NCBI GenBank assembly: GCA_031289935.1 | Contig: JAITON010000005.1 | Location: 1 to 13,725 of the forward strand | Source: Treponema sp. | Lineage (GTDB): Bacteria; Spirochaetota; Spirochaetia; Treponematales; Breznakiellaceae | Direction: 5' to 3' | Length of the DNA stretch: 13,725 nt | Shown here: positions 6,642 through 13,497 of the stretch, in pieces | How positions within the stretch are numbered: position 1 is the stretch's first letter | Layout: each line of letters begins with the position of its first letter | Translations under genes and position numbers: made by a program | Notes under the pieces: generated by a model | Database searches by the model: none | What the model was told of the DNA's origin: nothing | The model's input: only the letters and a program-made list of their open reading frames with translations

Positions 6642-6673
6642 TGATAAGCATTGCTGCTATACAAGGAGGGTCT

Positions 6674-9100
6674 ATGTCAGACCAAGTGGTTCCCCTGGAT
6701 CAGATTTTACCCCATAAACTGCCGCTGGTGGGCCTTATGGGCCGCCCCATATTCCCGGGGATCTTCACCCCTATCATGATCGGCAACCCGGCGGACGTTA
6801 AGGTTATCGACGAGGCGGCTGCGGGGGACGGCCTCATCGGCCTGGTGATGCTCCAGAACGAGACCGAGAGCCCTACGATCAACGACCTCTACAAGGTGGG
6901 TACGGTGGCGAAGATCGTTAAGAAGATCAATCTCCCCGACGGCGGGGTGAATATCTTTATCTCTACCCTCAAACGGTTCCGGGTGCGGAAGACCTTGTCC
7001 GTAGAAAATCCCATCGTGGCCGCCGTAGCCTATCTGGAGGATGAGGAAGACGCCACCAGCGAGGTCAAGGCCCTGACCCGGGCCATCATCTCCGAAATGA
7101 AGCAAATCTCCGAGAACAATCCGCTCTTTTCCGAGGAGATGCGGCTCAACATGATCAATATCGATCATCCCGGTAAGATCGCCGACTTCATCGCCAGTAT
7201 CCTCAACATTGACAAGGCCGAGCAGCAGAAGGTCCTGGAGACGCTCAATGTCCGCAAGCGTATGGAGCAGGTGCTGGTCTTCATCAAAAAGGAACAGGAC
7301 CTTCTGCGGATTCAGAAGCGGATTCAGAAGGAAATCAACGAGAAGATTGAAAAATCCCAGCGGGACTACTTCCTCCGGGAGGAGCTCAAGGCTATCCGTA
7401 TCGAATTGGGGGAGACTAAGGACGCCAAGACCAGCGAATACCAGAAGCTCAAGGAGAAGCTTGATTCCTTCCATTTTGAAGGGGAAATCCAGGAAATCGT
7501 GGGCCAGGAACTGGAGAAATTTAACCTGATGGAGCCTAACACGGCGGAATTCACCGTAACCCGCAACTACCTGGACATGATCGCCGGCCTCCCCTGGAAC
7601 GATCCGCCGCCGGAGACCTTCAACCTGGGGACCGCCCGGGAGCTTCTCGAGGAGGATCACTACGGCCTCAAGGATGTAAAGGACCGTATCGTGGAGTATC
7701 TGGCTGTGCGAAAACTCCGCAGCGCCAATCCGCCGAAGAAGGCCAGGGCGGGCGCCCCAACCAATGCGACCGCCTGGGACCGGGAAGGCCCCGCAGGCTC
7801 TATTCTCTGCCTGGTGGGGCCGCCGGGAGTGGGCAAGACTTCTATCGGCCGCTCGGTGGCCCGGGCCCTGGGTAAGGAATTTTTTCGCTTTTCGGTGGGC
7901 GGTATGCGGGACGAGGCCGAGATCAAGGGCCACCGCCGCACGTACATCGGGGCTATGCCGGGCAAGATCATCCAGGGCCTCAAGATTGTCAAGACCAAGG
8001 ACCCGGTCTTTATGATCGACGAGATCGACAAAATGGGGGCCAGCTTCCAGGGCGACCCGGCCAGCGCCTTGCTTGAGGTTCTGGACCCGGAGCAGAACTA
8101 CGCTTTCCGGGATCATTACCTGGACCTGCCCTTCGACATCTCCCACATTTTCTTTATCGTTACGGCTAATACCCTGGACACGATCCCCCCTCCCCTTCTG
8201 GACCGTATGGAGATCATCCAGCTCCCGGGCTACATTGACACGGAGAAATTCGAAATCGCCAAACACTACCTGGTGCCCAAGAGCCTGACGAAGAATGGTC
8301 TGAAGAAAAACCAGGTGGTCTACACCCGGGATTCCCTGCTCTATATCGCCAACGGTTACGCCCGGGAGGCCGGGGTCCGCAACTTCGAGAAGAACCTGGA
8401 CAAGATCCACCGCAAGCTGGCCAAGCAGATTGTGGAGAACGAAGAAAAGGGCACGGCGGAAGACCCCATGCTCAGGGCGCAGATTGACAAAAAGGCTATC
8501 GAAAAACACCTGGGCAAGCCCATCTTTCCCGAGGGAGAGCTCAAGCGGGCGGACCGGCCGGGCATGGCCGTGGGCCTGGCCTGGACCAGTATGGGGGGCG
8601 ACACCCTGGTGATCGAGGCTATCTCGGCGTCCGGCAAGGAGGGCTTTACCCTGACCGGCCAGATGGGAGACGTAATGAAGGAGAGCGCCGCCATCGCCAT
8701 GACGGTGGCCCGTAAGCTGGCGGCCGAACGCTACGGCTGTGCTGTTGATTGGTTCGAGAAGAACCACGTCCACCTGCACATCCCCGAAGGAGCCACCCCT
8801 AAGGACGGCCCCTCGGCGGGAATTACCATGGCCACGGCCCTGCTGTCCCTGTTCCGGGGCCGGACCATCACGGACCGGCTGGCCATGACCGGGGAACTCA
8901 GCCTTACCGGTCAGGTCCTGCCCATCGGGGGCCTCAAGGAGAAGACCATCGCGGCCCGGCGGAACAAGGCCCGGCACATCATCATCCCCAAACAGAACCT
9001 GCGGGACCTGGATGAGATTCCCGACCATGTGAAAAAGGGCATTGAGTTCCACCCCGTGGAGCGTTTCGACGAGGTGCTGGCTTTAGCCCTACCCGGCTAG
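6674..9100 (+). CDS. lon: ATP-dependent protease La (Lon)
   Basis: Cytosolic AAA+ protease that degrades damaged and regulatory proteins. The protein has 808 residues from the start at 6674. AAGGAGGG at 6663-6670 decides this start; the 53 codons upstream that are open in the same frame do not look like Lon. The N-terminal substrate-binding LON domain covers about 12-205, then a long helical linker (about 205-340). The AAA+ module has Walker A GPPGVGKTS (382-390, K388) and Walker B FMIDEID (446-452). The C-terminal protease domain has the Ser-Lys dyad S714 (KDGPSAG) and K757 (LKEKTIAARR), with the normal 43-residue spacing. About 17 residues rich in Ala, Pro and Lys are inserted just before the Walker A strand, around residues 355-375. 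All catalytic positions are intact. Monocistronic, divergent from ilvE and convergent with arfB. Confidence 0.97.
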   Translation: MSDQVVPLDQILPHKLPLVGLMGRPIFPGIFTPIMIGNPADVKVIDEAAAGDGLIGLVMLQNETESPTINDLYKVGTVAKIVKKINLPDGGVNIFISTLKRFRVRKTLSVENPIVAAVAYLEDEEDATSEVKALTRAIISEMKQISENNPLFSEEMRLNMINIDHPGKIADFIASILNIDKAEQQKVLETLNVRKRMEQVLVFIKKEQDLLRIQKRIQKEINEKIEKSQRDYFLREELKAIRIELGETKDAKTSEYQKLKEKLDSFHFEGEIQEIVGQELEKFNLMEPNTAEFTVTRNYLDMIAGLPWNDPPPETFNLGTARELLEEDHYGLKDVKDRIVEYLAVRKLRSANPPKKARAGAPTNATAWDREGPAGSILCLVGPPGVGKTSIGRSVARALGKEFFRFSVGGMRDEAEIKGHRRTYIGAMPGKIIQGLKIVKTKDPVFMIDEIDKMGASFQGDPASALLEVLDPEQNYAFRDHYLDLPFDISHIFFIVTANTLDTIPPPLLDRMEIIQLPGYIDTEKFEIAKHYLVPKSLTKNGLKKNQVVYTRDSLLYIANGYAREAGVRNFEKNLDKIHRKLAKQIVENEEKGTAEDPMLRAQIDKKAIEKHLGKPIFPEGELKRADRPGMAVGLAWTSMGGDTLVIEAISASGKEGFTLTGQMGDVMKESAAIAMTVARKLAAERYGCAVDWFEKNHVHLHIPEGATPKDGPSAGITMATALLSLFRGRTITDRLAMTGELSLTGQVLPIGGLKEKTIAARRNKARHIIIPKQNLRDLDEIPDHVKKGIEFHPVERFDEVLALALPG

Positions 9101-9190
9101 GCCCGAACCCCGGCCGCGCAAACTGTATATCGTGGACGGGAACACCGGCGTTCTTCAATACTTTTTGAAATGAGGTATTTCGGACCGTTT

Positions 9191-9206
9191 CCCCTCGCTT
9201 GAGGGG
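9191..9206. terminator. Hairpin between convergent lon and arfB
   Basis: CCCCTC-GCTT-GAGGGG is a perfect 6-bp stem with a tetraloop, placed between the two stop codons. Neither strand has a proper T-run after it, so factor-independent termination is only a possibility. Confidence 0.35.
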
Positions 9207-9211
9207 GTTCC

Positions 9212-9661
9212 CTAAACCTCGGGGCCGGGGACGTTCCGTTCCGCCTTTTTCCGGCCCTGGCGCCGCTTGGTCCGGAGCCGCTCCTCACGGCTGGCCCGGC
9301 TGGGCTTGGTGGGCCGGCGGCGCTTGGGGAGCCGCGCTCCGGCGCTGATGAGCGCTTCCACCCGGATATAGGCCCGCTCCAGGTTAATCCGCTGGGACCG
9401 TTCTTCCGCCGCACTAATGACCAGTTCATCCGGCGGATCCTCAGCGCCCGAAAGCCGGGGCGCCAGGACGGTGCGCAGCCGGGCCAGCTCCGCCCCGGAA
9501 AGCCCCGCGCGCCCCGCGCGCTCCGCGAGCGCCCCCAGACGGATACGCAGAGTTACCTTGGTATTTACCTTGTTGACGTTCTGCCCTCCGGGACCGCCGG
9601 AGCGGGAAAAGCTCACTTCGGCGGCGGTGTGGATAGATTGATAGAGCAGGGCGGCGTCCAT
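9212..9661 (-). CDS. arfB: Ribosome-rescue peptidyl-tRNA hydrolase ArfB (YaeJ-like)
   Basis: ArfB releases the nascent chain from ribosomes stalled on non-stop mRNA. The protein has 149 residues (about 140 in E. coli). The catalytic GGQ is G25-G26-Q27 in SGGPGGQNVNKVNTKVTL, which is the ArfB form of the release-factor domain 3. The C-terminal tail is strongly basic (KRRRPTKPSR and TKRRQGRKK, residues 113-139), as needed to enter the empty mRNA channel. There are no codon-recognition domains, so this is not a full RF. The start at 9661 is chosen from family alignment; the preceding sequence continues open as a shadow but has no ArfB similarity. A good Shine-Dalgarno is not visible. It diverges from the response regulator, with 132 bp between starts. 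Confidence 0.92.
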   Translation of the reverse strand: MDAALLYQSIHTAAEVSFSRSGGPGGQNVNKVNTKVTLRIRLGALAERAGRAGLSGAELARLRTVLAPRLSGAEDPPDELVISAAEERSQRINLERAYIRVEALISAGARLPKRRRPTKPSRASREERLRTKRRQGRKKAERNVPGPEV

Positions 9662-9793
9662 GGGGGTAACTATAACGGAAGGGCCCCCGGTCTGGCTAGG
9701 AGTTTGCCGGGCTTTAGCCCATTCATAGAACAAAACCCGGCGCTTCAGACAAACTACAGATAATCGTGCTATCCTTTTGTGTAGGGACAGGCT

Positions 9794-10459
9794 ATGGATA
9801 TCAGGATTTTTGTGGTTGAAGATGACGAGCACATCGGCAGCGTGGTACGAACCTTTCTGGAAGAGGCGGGCTACCGGGCAGAGCTCTGCGCCGATGGCCG
9901 CAAGGCCCTGGAACGGCTCTATGACGAGCGGTATCAACTGGTCATTCTGGACATCATGCTCCCCGGAACCAGCGGCATGGAGCTGCTCCGGGAACTGCGG
10001 AACCTGGACGGCTCTACCCCGGTGCTCATGATGACCGCCCTCTCCGGGGACGAGCCTCAGATTAAGGCCTTTGACCGGCTGGCCGACGATTATCTCACCA
10101 AGCCCTTTTCCATGAGGATTCTGCTCAAGCGGGTCGAGGCCCTGCTGCGCCGGAGCGGGGCCCTGCAAAACGAGCTGCACCTGGGGGAGCTCTGCCTGAA
10201 CCAGGAATCCTACCGGGCTTCCTGGGCCGGTACAGATCTGGGCCTGACCCTGCGGGAGTTCGAAATCTTAAAGCTCCTGGCGGAAAATTCAGGCCGGGTG
10301 ATGAGCCACGACCGGATACTCAGCCGGCTCTGGGGCTTCGATTCCGACGCCACCGAGGCCACGGTGCATACCCACATCAAAAACCTGCGGGCCAAATTGC
10401 CGGTGAATATCATCAAAACGCTGCGGGGCGTGGGTTATTCCCTGGAGGAAAAGCGGTGA
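9794..10459 (+). CDS. OmpR/PhoB-family response regulator
   Basis: This is a 221-residue transcription regulator. The receiver domain (1-118) has the acidic pair D10/D11, the phospho-acceptor D53 (ILDIMLPG), T81 and K103 (DDYLTKPF), all canonical. The winged-helix DNA-binding domain (about 125-220) has LTLREFEILKLLAEN and ends in TLRGVGYSLE, the usual PhoB/OmpR hallmarks. AGGGA at 9783-9787 lies 6 nt before the ATG. A GATAAT (-10-like) occurs at 9759-9764 but without a clear -35. The stop codon overlaps the kinase start by 4 nt (GTGA), so the two are translated as a coupled pair. The target genes and stimulus cannot be inferred; no transporter or adjacent target operon is present. Confidence 0.95.
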   Translation: MDIRIFVVEDDEHIGSVVRTFLEEAGYRAELCADGRKALERLYDERYQLVILDIMLPGTSGMELLRELRNLDGSTPVLMMTALSGDEPQIKAFDRLADDYLTKPFSMRILLKRVEALLRRSGALQNELHLGELCLNQESYRASWAGTDLGLTLREFEILKLLAENSGRVMSHDRILSRLWGFDSDATEATVHTHIKNLRAKLPVNIIKTLRGVGYSLEEKR

Positions 10460-12066
10460 GCAAAAAACAACGGGGCATATACGTCAAGGTCTTCGGCTAT
10501 ACCCTGATCTTTCTGGTCCTGGTCATCGTGGTTACCATGGCGGTCTTCGCCCAGCAGTTTTTGAGCATGTACCAGACCATGCAGAGCCGCCAGATCGCCG
10601 AAGTATTCAAGCCGGTTATTCTCCAGTTTGCAGGCAGGACCCCCGGGGAGATCGCCGGGATAGCCGGGGAATTTGCCGCAAAAAACGAGACCTTCCGTTT
10701 CGAGATTGCCAATGTGGACGGGGACATTATCTATTCCTCCGGGACTGAGGCAACCCGGGTAAGGATAAGCCCGGCCGTGCCGCCAAATGTGCCGCCAAAT
10801 GCGCCGCCGGATATGCCGCCGGATGCGCCGCTGTTCATGTATGGGGAAAGCGTCAGTATAGCGGGCGGCGCGGCGGGCGGCGCGGCGAGCGCTCCGGCGA
10901 GCGCAGAGATGCATGTGGAGATGCGCTTTAAGGTTTCCACGGGCTGGAATGATACGACCTATACCCTGAACGGTTCAGGCCCCCCATTACTCAACATTGA
11001 TTACCACGATCTGGTAGACCGCTCGCTTCTAGCCCTGGGGATCATGCTGGGCATCGGGGCCCTGGCAGCGGTCCTTTTCTCGCGTCAGATAACCAGGCCG
11101 ATACGCAAACTAACCTACGAGACCCATCGCATGGCAAACCTGGAAGAGGTATCCCCGCCGCCCGCCCGCAATGACGAGCTGGGCCAGCTTGAGCAGGATG
11201 TGTACACCATGTACGGCAGCCTGAAAAAAACCATCGCCCGGCTGGAGGAGGAAATTAAACAGGTACAGGAGCTTGAGGAGCATCAACGCAGTTTCTTTTC
11301 CGCCGCCTCCCACGAACTCAAGACCCCTATCGCCGCAACCAATGCCCTGGTCGAGGGAATGCTCGCCAATATCGGCGACTATAAGGACCACCCCAAATAT
11401 CTGCGGGAATGTCTCAGGATGCTGGATTCCCAGAACCGGCTCGTGTCGGAAATCCTGGAGATCGTAAACTTCTCCAACGGTAAGGCCGCCATGGTACCGG
11501 CAGCCCTATTACTTGCCGAACTGGTTGATTCACTGCTCGCCGGGTACCTTCCCCTGGCCAAACAGAAGGGGCAGAGCTTTTCCGTTGATATCCCCCGGGC
11601 CTGCACCTTCTGGTGTGGGGACCGGAATCTGCTTCGCCGGGCCCTGTCCAACATTATCGCCAACGCGGTACAGAACAGTCCCGAGCACGAGTGCATCCGT
11701 ATCTGGACCGAAAAGACCGCTGGCCGGGCTGCCGGCCGGGCCGCTGGCCGGGCTGCTGGCCGGGCTGCTGGCCGGGACAGGGCGCTTCTCCGCCTGAATA
11801 TCCTGAATACCAATGCCCATATCAGGGACGAAGATTTAGGCCGTCTCTTTGAGCCCTTTTACCGCAGCGATCCTGCGCGAAGCCGCCCGTCCCTGGGGAC
11901 ACCGTCCCTGGGGACACTGTCCCAGGCGGCCGCCTTTGGGGCCCCGAGCGGGCTGGGGCTGAGCATCGTAAAGACGGCCCTGGACCGCATGGGAATCAGT
12001 TTTGCCCTGGAGAATACCCCAGAGGGAGTATGTTTCTGGATGGATCTGGAAGAACTGCCCCAATAA
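10456..12066 (+). CDS. Sensor histidine kinase with low-complexity inserts
   Basis: This is a 536-residue membrane kinase, cognate partner of the preceding regulator, starting with GTG in a 4-bp overlap. The N-terminal membrane helix is at about 13-35 and the second at 190-212, enclosing a periplasmic sensor of about 150 residues. HAMP and coiled coil follow (about 212-280). The H-box is ASHELKTPI with H286, the N-box NIIANAVQN starts at N399, the F-box is FEPFYRSD (465-472) and the G2 box is GLGLS (499-503). The G1 box is degenerate: N451-T-N453-A-H where D/N-x-G is expected. Four in-frame repeat tracts enlarge it: PPN/PPD units (108-123), GGAA units (137-144), AGRA units (422-441, between N and G1 boxes) and PSLGT units (478-487, in the ATP lid). 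The last 159 bp, from 11915, recur 936 bp downstream beyond a toxin-antitoxin pair. Confidence 0.93.
   Translation: MSKKQRGIYVKVFGYTLIFLVLVIVVTMAVFAQQFLSMYQTMQSRQIAEVFKPVILQFAGRTPGEIAGIAGEFAAKNETFRFEIANVDGDIIYSSGTEATRVRISPAVPPNVPPNAPPDMPPDAPLFMYGESVSIAGGAAGGAASAPASAEMHVEMRFKVSTGWNDTTYTLNGSGPPLLNIDYHDLVDRSLLALGIMLGIGALAAVLFSRQITRPIRKLTYETHRMANLEEVSPPPARNDELGQLEQDVYTMYGSLKKTIARLEEEIKQVQELEEHQRSFFSAASHELKTPIAATNALVEGMLANIGDYKDHPKYLRECLRMLDSQNRLVSEILEIVNFSNGKAAMVPAALLLAELVDSLLAGYLPLAKQKGQSFSVDIPRACTFWCGDRNLLRRALSNIIANAVQNSPEHECIRIWTEKTAGRAAGRAAGRAAGRAAGRDRALLRLNILNTNAHIRDEDLGRLFEPFYRSDPARSRPSLGTPSLGTLSQAAAFGAPSGLGLSIVKTALDRMGISFALENTPEGVCFWMDLEELPQ
10777..10824 (+). repeat. Four 12-bp repeats in the kinase sensor domain
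   Basis: Two copies of GTGCCGCCAAAT, then GCGCCGCCGGAT and ATGCCGCCGGAT, encode xPPN, xPPN, xPPD, xPPD (residues 108-123). A proline-rich, probably extended periplasmic segment results. Confidence 0.9.
10863..10898 (+). repeat. Second 12-bp repeat tract in the kinase sensor domain
   Basis: GGGCGGCGCGGC occurs twice (10863-10874, 10875-10886), followed by a diverged GAGCGCTCCGGC. It encodes Gly/Ala/Ser-rich flexible sequence around residues 137-150. Confidence 0.85.
11719..11778 (+). repeat. Five 12-bp repeats in the kinase ATP-binding domain
   Basis: The unit GCTGGCCGGGCT is present five times with few changes (11719-11730, -11742, -11754, -11766, -11778). It encodes AGRA four times then AGRD (residues 422-441), a strongly basic insert between the N-box and G1 box of the HATPase domain. 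Confidence 0.92.
11887..11916 (+). repeat. Two 15-bp repeats in the kinase ATP lid
   Basis: CCGTCCCTGGGGACA occurs at 11887-11901 and 11902-11916, and a third diverged unit (CTGTCCCAGG...) starts at 11917. They encode PSLGT twice then LSQ. The 159-bp duplication described at 12851 begins at the junction of the second and third units. Confidence 0.9.
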
Positions 12067-12073
12067 TCCTCAC
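11915..12073 (+). repeat. 159-bp direct repeat, copy 1 (functional kinase 3' end)
   Basis: This covers the last 50 codons of the kinase (G2 box to stop) plus TCCTCAC after the stop. It is 98% identical to 12851-13009, with three substitutions (11946, 11989, 12021) and no gaps; offset is exactly 936 bp. Confidence 0.97.
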
Positions 12074-12086
12074 CCACCGCTGCGGA

Positions 12087-12136
12087 GGGCCTCCCCCAGG
12101 GGCGATCCCCAGGGGAGGCCCCCAGGGGAGGCCCCC
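12087..12136. repeat. Long GC hairpin and 14-bp direct repeat downstream of the kinase
   Basis: GGGCCTCCCC-CA-GGGG pairs with CCCC-A-GGGGAGGCCC around a CGAT loop (12087-12121), about 14 bp of stem. The arm AGGGGAGGCCCC is then repeated once more (12124-12136). It lies right after the kinase stop and before the toxin-antitoxin promoter, where it could terminate or stabilise kinase mRNA, but there is no T-run. Confidence 0.7.
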
Positions 12137-12165
12137 TTAACATTCCTTCAAATTCTGCCTATCAT
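12137..12165 (+). promoter_or_regulatory. Strong sigma-70 promoter of the toxin-antitoxin operon, probably leaderless
   Basis: TTAACA (12137-12142) and TATCAT (12160-12165) each match consensus at 5 of 6 and are exactly 17 bp apart. The antitoxin ATG at 12172 begins 6 nt after the -10, so the transcript should begin at or within a base or two of the start codon, consistent with the lack of a Shine-Dalgarno. Confidence 0.65.
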
Positions 12166-12171
12166 ACGCTC

Positions 12172-12405
12172 ATGAATATCGTTCAAATACCCTCGCCTGG
12201 TACCGCCGAAGTGCAGCAAAAACTCCACCTCCTCCCCCTGCCGGCGCGCTCTGAAGCCCTTGATTTTATCGACTTTCTGCTCAAAAAATATCCGGCCCAG
12301 GTTACCACCAAAACCAAACCGAAGGCCGGTTGTATGCGCGGCGCCTTTGTCCGCATGAGCGACGACTTCAACGCTCCCCTGGATGACTTCAAGGAGTACC
12401 AGTAG
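12172..12405 (+). CDS. DUF2281-type antitoxin of a PIN toxin-antitoxin pair
   Basis: This is a 77-residue protein. The segment EALDFIDFLLKKYP (about residues 29-42) is the helical DUF2281 motif. The C-terminal RGAFVRMSDDFNAPLDDFKEYQ is the short acidic tail found in such antitoxins, which wraps around and neutralises the PIN toxin; proteases such as Lon typically degrade such antitoxins. An N-terminal DNA-binding fold is not obvious, so autoregulation is unproven. It is separated from the toxin by one base between stop and ATG. The start is set by the promoter and the absence of an upstream in-frame alternative. Confidence 0.8.
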   Translation: MNIVQIPSPGTAEVQQKLHLLPLPARSEALDFIDFLLKKYPAQVTTKTKPKAGCMRGAFVRMSDDFNAPLDDFKEYQ

Positions 12406-12406
12406 C

Positions 12407-12793
12407 ATGGACTATCTTGTGGACACCCAAAGTTTCATCTGGTTCGTGGAAGACGATGAGCGCCTGCCCCAGAGGATAAAAGCCGTGATGGAGCAGGACG
12501 ACGCCCGCCTTCTGGTGAGTATTGCCAGCCTGTGGGAAATGACCATCAAGGTCAGCCTGGGCAAACTGCTCCTCTCCGGCACGCTGGAGACCATCTTTGA
12601 CCGGCTGGAACAAAATGGTTTTGACGTGCTGCCCACCGGCACGGAACATTTAATCACCCTGTCCACCCTTGCTCTCACCCACCGGGACCCCTTTGACCGG
12701 ATCATCATTGCTCAAGCCATAAGCGCAGATATACCGGTCATCAGTTCCGACGATGTTTTTGCAATGTATCCGGTCAAACGGGTCTGGATGTAA
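12407..12793 (+). CDS. PIN-domain ribonuclease toxin (VapC-like)
   Basis: 128 residues, the usual size. The PIN acidic residues are present: D6 (LVDTQSFIWF), E44 (SLWEMTIKVSLGKL), D97 (HRDPFDRIIIAQA) and D115/D116 (ISSDD). The HRDPFDR motif places it in the YfhE/VapC subgroup usually paired with DUF2281 or AbrB-like antitoxins. It should cleave RNA, tRNA in characterised relatives, when the antitoxin is degraded. The start at 12407 is preferred over the frame opening at 12383 because the first aspartate then lies at residue 6 and AAGGAG lies 10 nt upstream. It is the last gene of the pair and is followed by the kinase tail copy. Confidence 0.88.
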   Translation: MDYLVDTQSFIWFVEDDERLPQRIKAVMEQDDARLLVSIASLWEMTIKVSLGKLLLSGTLETIFDRLEQNGFDVLPTGTEHLITLSTLALTHRDPFDRIIIAQAISADIPVISSDDVFAMYPVKRVWM

Positions 12794-12850
12794 GAATCGT
12801 GCTAGCCAACGCAGGGACACGAATTGAGGATGGCCCGCCCGCTCCGCCCC

Positions 12851-13002
12851 CACTGTCCCAGGCGGCCGCCTTTGGGGCCCCAAGCGGGCTGGGGCTGAGC
12901 ATCGTAAAGACGGCCCTGGACCGCCTGGGAATCAGTTTTGCCCTGGAGAATACCCCGGAGGGAGTATGTTTCTGGATGGATCTGGAAGAACTGCCCCAAT
13001 AA
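12851..13002 (+). pseudogene. Detached C-terminal fragment of the histidine kinase
   Basis: It encodes the G2 box to the kinase C-terminus (SGLGLSIVKTALDR and onward to EELPQ and a TAA stop) with no kinase N-terminal part. A frame from GTG at 12799 would add about 17 unrelated residues, but there is no Shine-Dalgarno and the H- and N-boxes are missing, so no kinase activity is possible. The reading frame remains open, which suggests the duplication is recent. Confidence 0.9.
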
Positions 13003-13009
13003 TCCTCAC
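12851..13009 (+). repeat. 159-bp direct repeat, copy 2 (kinase tail fragment)
   Basis: Second copy of 11915-12073, with three substitutions. Only one of the two non-synonymous-capable changes alters a residue clearly (Met to Leu in DRMG). It starts in the kinase ATP lid and ends a few bases beyond the kinase stop codon. Confidence 0.97.
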
Positions 13010-13092
13010 ACGGCCCCCCCTGACCCGCCCACTTGCCGGGAGACCCCCGGTTAGCTGGCCAATAGGCATGTTCACCCTTGACTTATAATGCG
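13010..13092. other. Intergenic region between the kinase tail copy and the minus-strand PIN toxin
   Basis: An 83-bp stretch with a 5-bp hairpin, CCGGG (13036-13040) and CCCGG (13046-13050), and a perfect TATAAT (13084-13089) on the plus strand with no matching -35 and no plus-strand gene after it. No gene seen. Confidence 0.5.
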
Positions 13093-13497
13093 CTATTGCT
13101 GTTTTTCCGCTTCTTGTTTTTCCAGTTGCTTCTGCAAATCCTGGTCAAAGGTGAATACCGCGTTATCCGTGCGCTTGTGATAGCCCGCAAGCAGACAATC
13201 AACGATGTCAAGTTTGGTGTTGGCGGCGAATAATTGTACCGCATAAGAAACAATGTGCCGTTTTTCGACCAAGTCCGCAGACAGGGCGCACAATTCTTCG
13301 ATTTTATCGGTAATGATTGTCCGGGGGAGGCCGTAGGGGCCGCTTAACACGTAGACAATTTCCGGTATCACTTCGACGGGAATCATACACGCGCCGGATG
13401 CAATTTTTGCCTTTGCCGCGAGGGCCTGCTCCTCAATATCTTTCAAAAGGAAGCGCAGGACGGCGTTTGTGTCAAGCAATATCGGGTTGTGGGCCAT
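13093..13497 (-). CDS. PIN-domain toxin of a second toxin-antitoxin pair
   Basis: 134 residues. PIN acidic residues: D9 (ILLDTNAVLRFLLKD), E46 (VIPEIVYVL), D97 and D100 (KLDIVDCLLAGY), and D118/D120 (FTFDQDLQK). This arrangement fits a VapC-like ribonuclease but of a different PIN subgroup from the toxin at 12407 (no HRDPFDR motif). The C-terminus is Lys/Glu/Gln-rich. The start at 13497 is chosen because AGGGAAG lies 3 nt upstream and D9 then has the usual position. The first codons overlap the 3' end of the antitoxin gene by 26 bp, indicating a coupled operon. Confidence 0.85.
   Translation of the reverse strand: MAHNPILLDTNAVLRFLLKDIEEQALAAKAKIASGACMIPVEVIPEIVYVLSGPYGLPRTIITDKIEELCALSADLVEKRHIVSYAVQLFAANTKLDIVDCLLAGYHKRTDNAVFTFDQDLQKQLEKQEAEKQQ

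Larger units (their letters stand above)
6112..6673. other. ilvE-lon divergent intergenic region
   Basis: This 562-bp stretch has no convincing gene. From left to right it holds the ilvE RBS and promoter (6117-6165), a very GC-rich segment (6166-6254) with a short direct repeat containing CGGCGGGC, the 22-bp repeat array (6255-6516), and the lon upstream region (6517-6673) with a candidate promoter. The frame in line with lon from 6515 is open by chance. Confidence 0.7.

Noticed and set aside
6515..6673. N-terminal extension of Lon from the ATG at 6515
   Set aside because: The extra 53 residues do not resemble Lon, begin at the edge of the repeat array, and AAGGAGGG sits just before the ATG at 6674.
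6707..9052. Long minus-strand open frame (781 codons) inside lon
   Set aside because: Antisense shadow of a GC-rich gene with biased third positions; no family resemblance.
9117..9173. Short reading frame KLYIVDGNTGVLQYFLK after lon
   Set aside because: It looks vaguely like the start of a nuclease or polymerase domain but has no start codon, no RBS and only 17 codons. Could be a remnant, too short to support.
12799..13002. Independent small gene starting at GTG 12799
   Set aside because: No RBS, 17 unrelated residues followed by a copy of the kinase C-terminus; treated as a gene fragment.
13084..13089. TATAAT on the plus strand as a promoter
   Set aside because: No -35 at proper spacing and no plus-strand gene after it; both following genes are on the minus strand.
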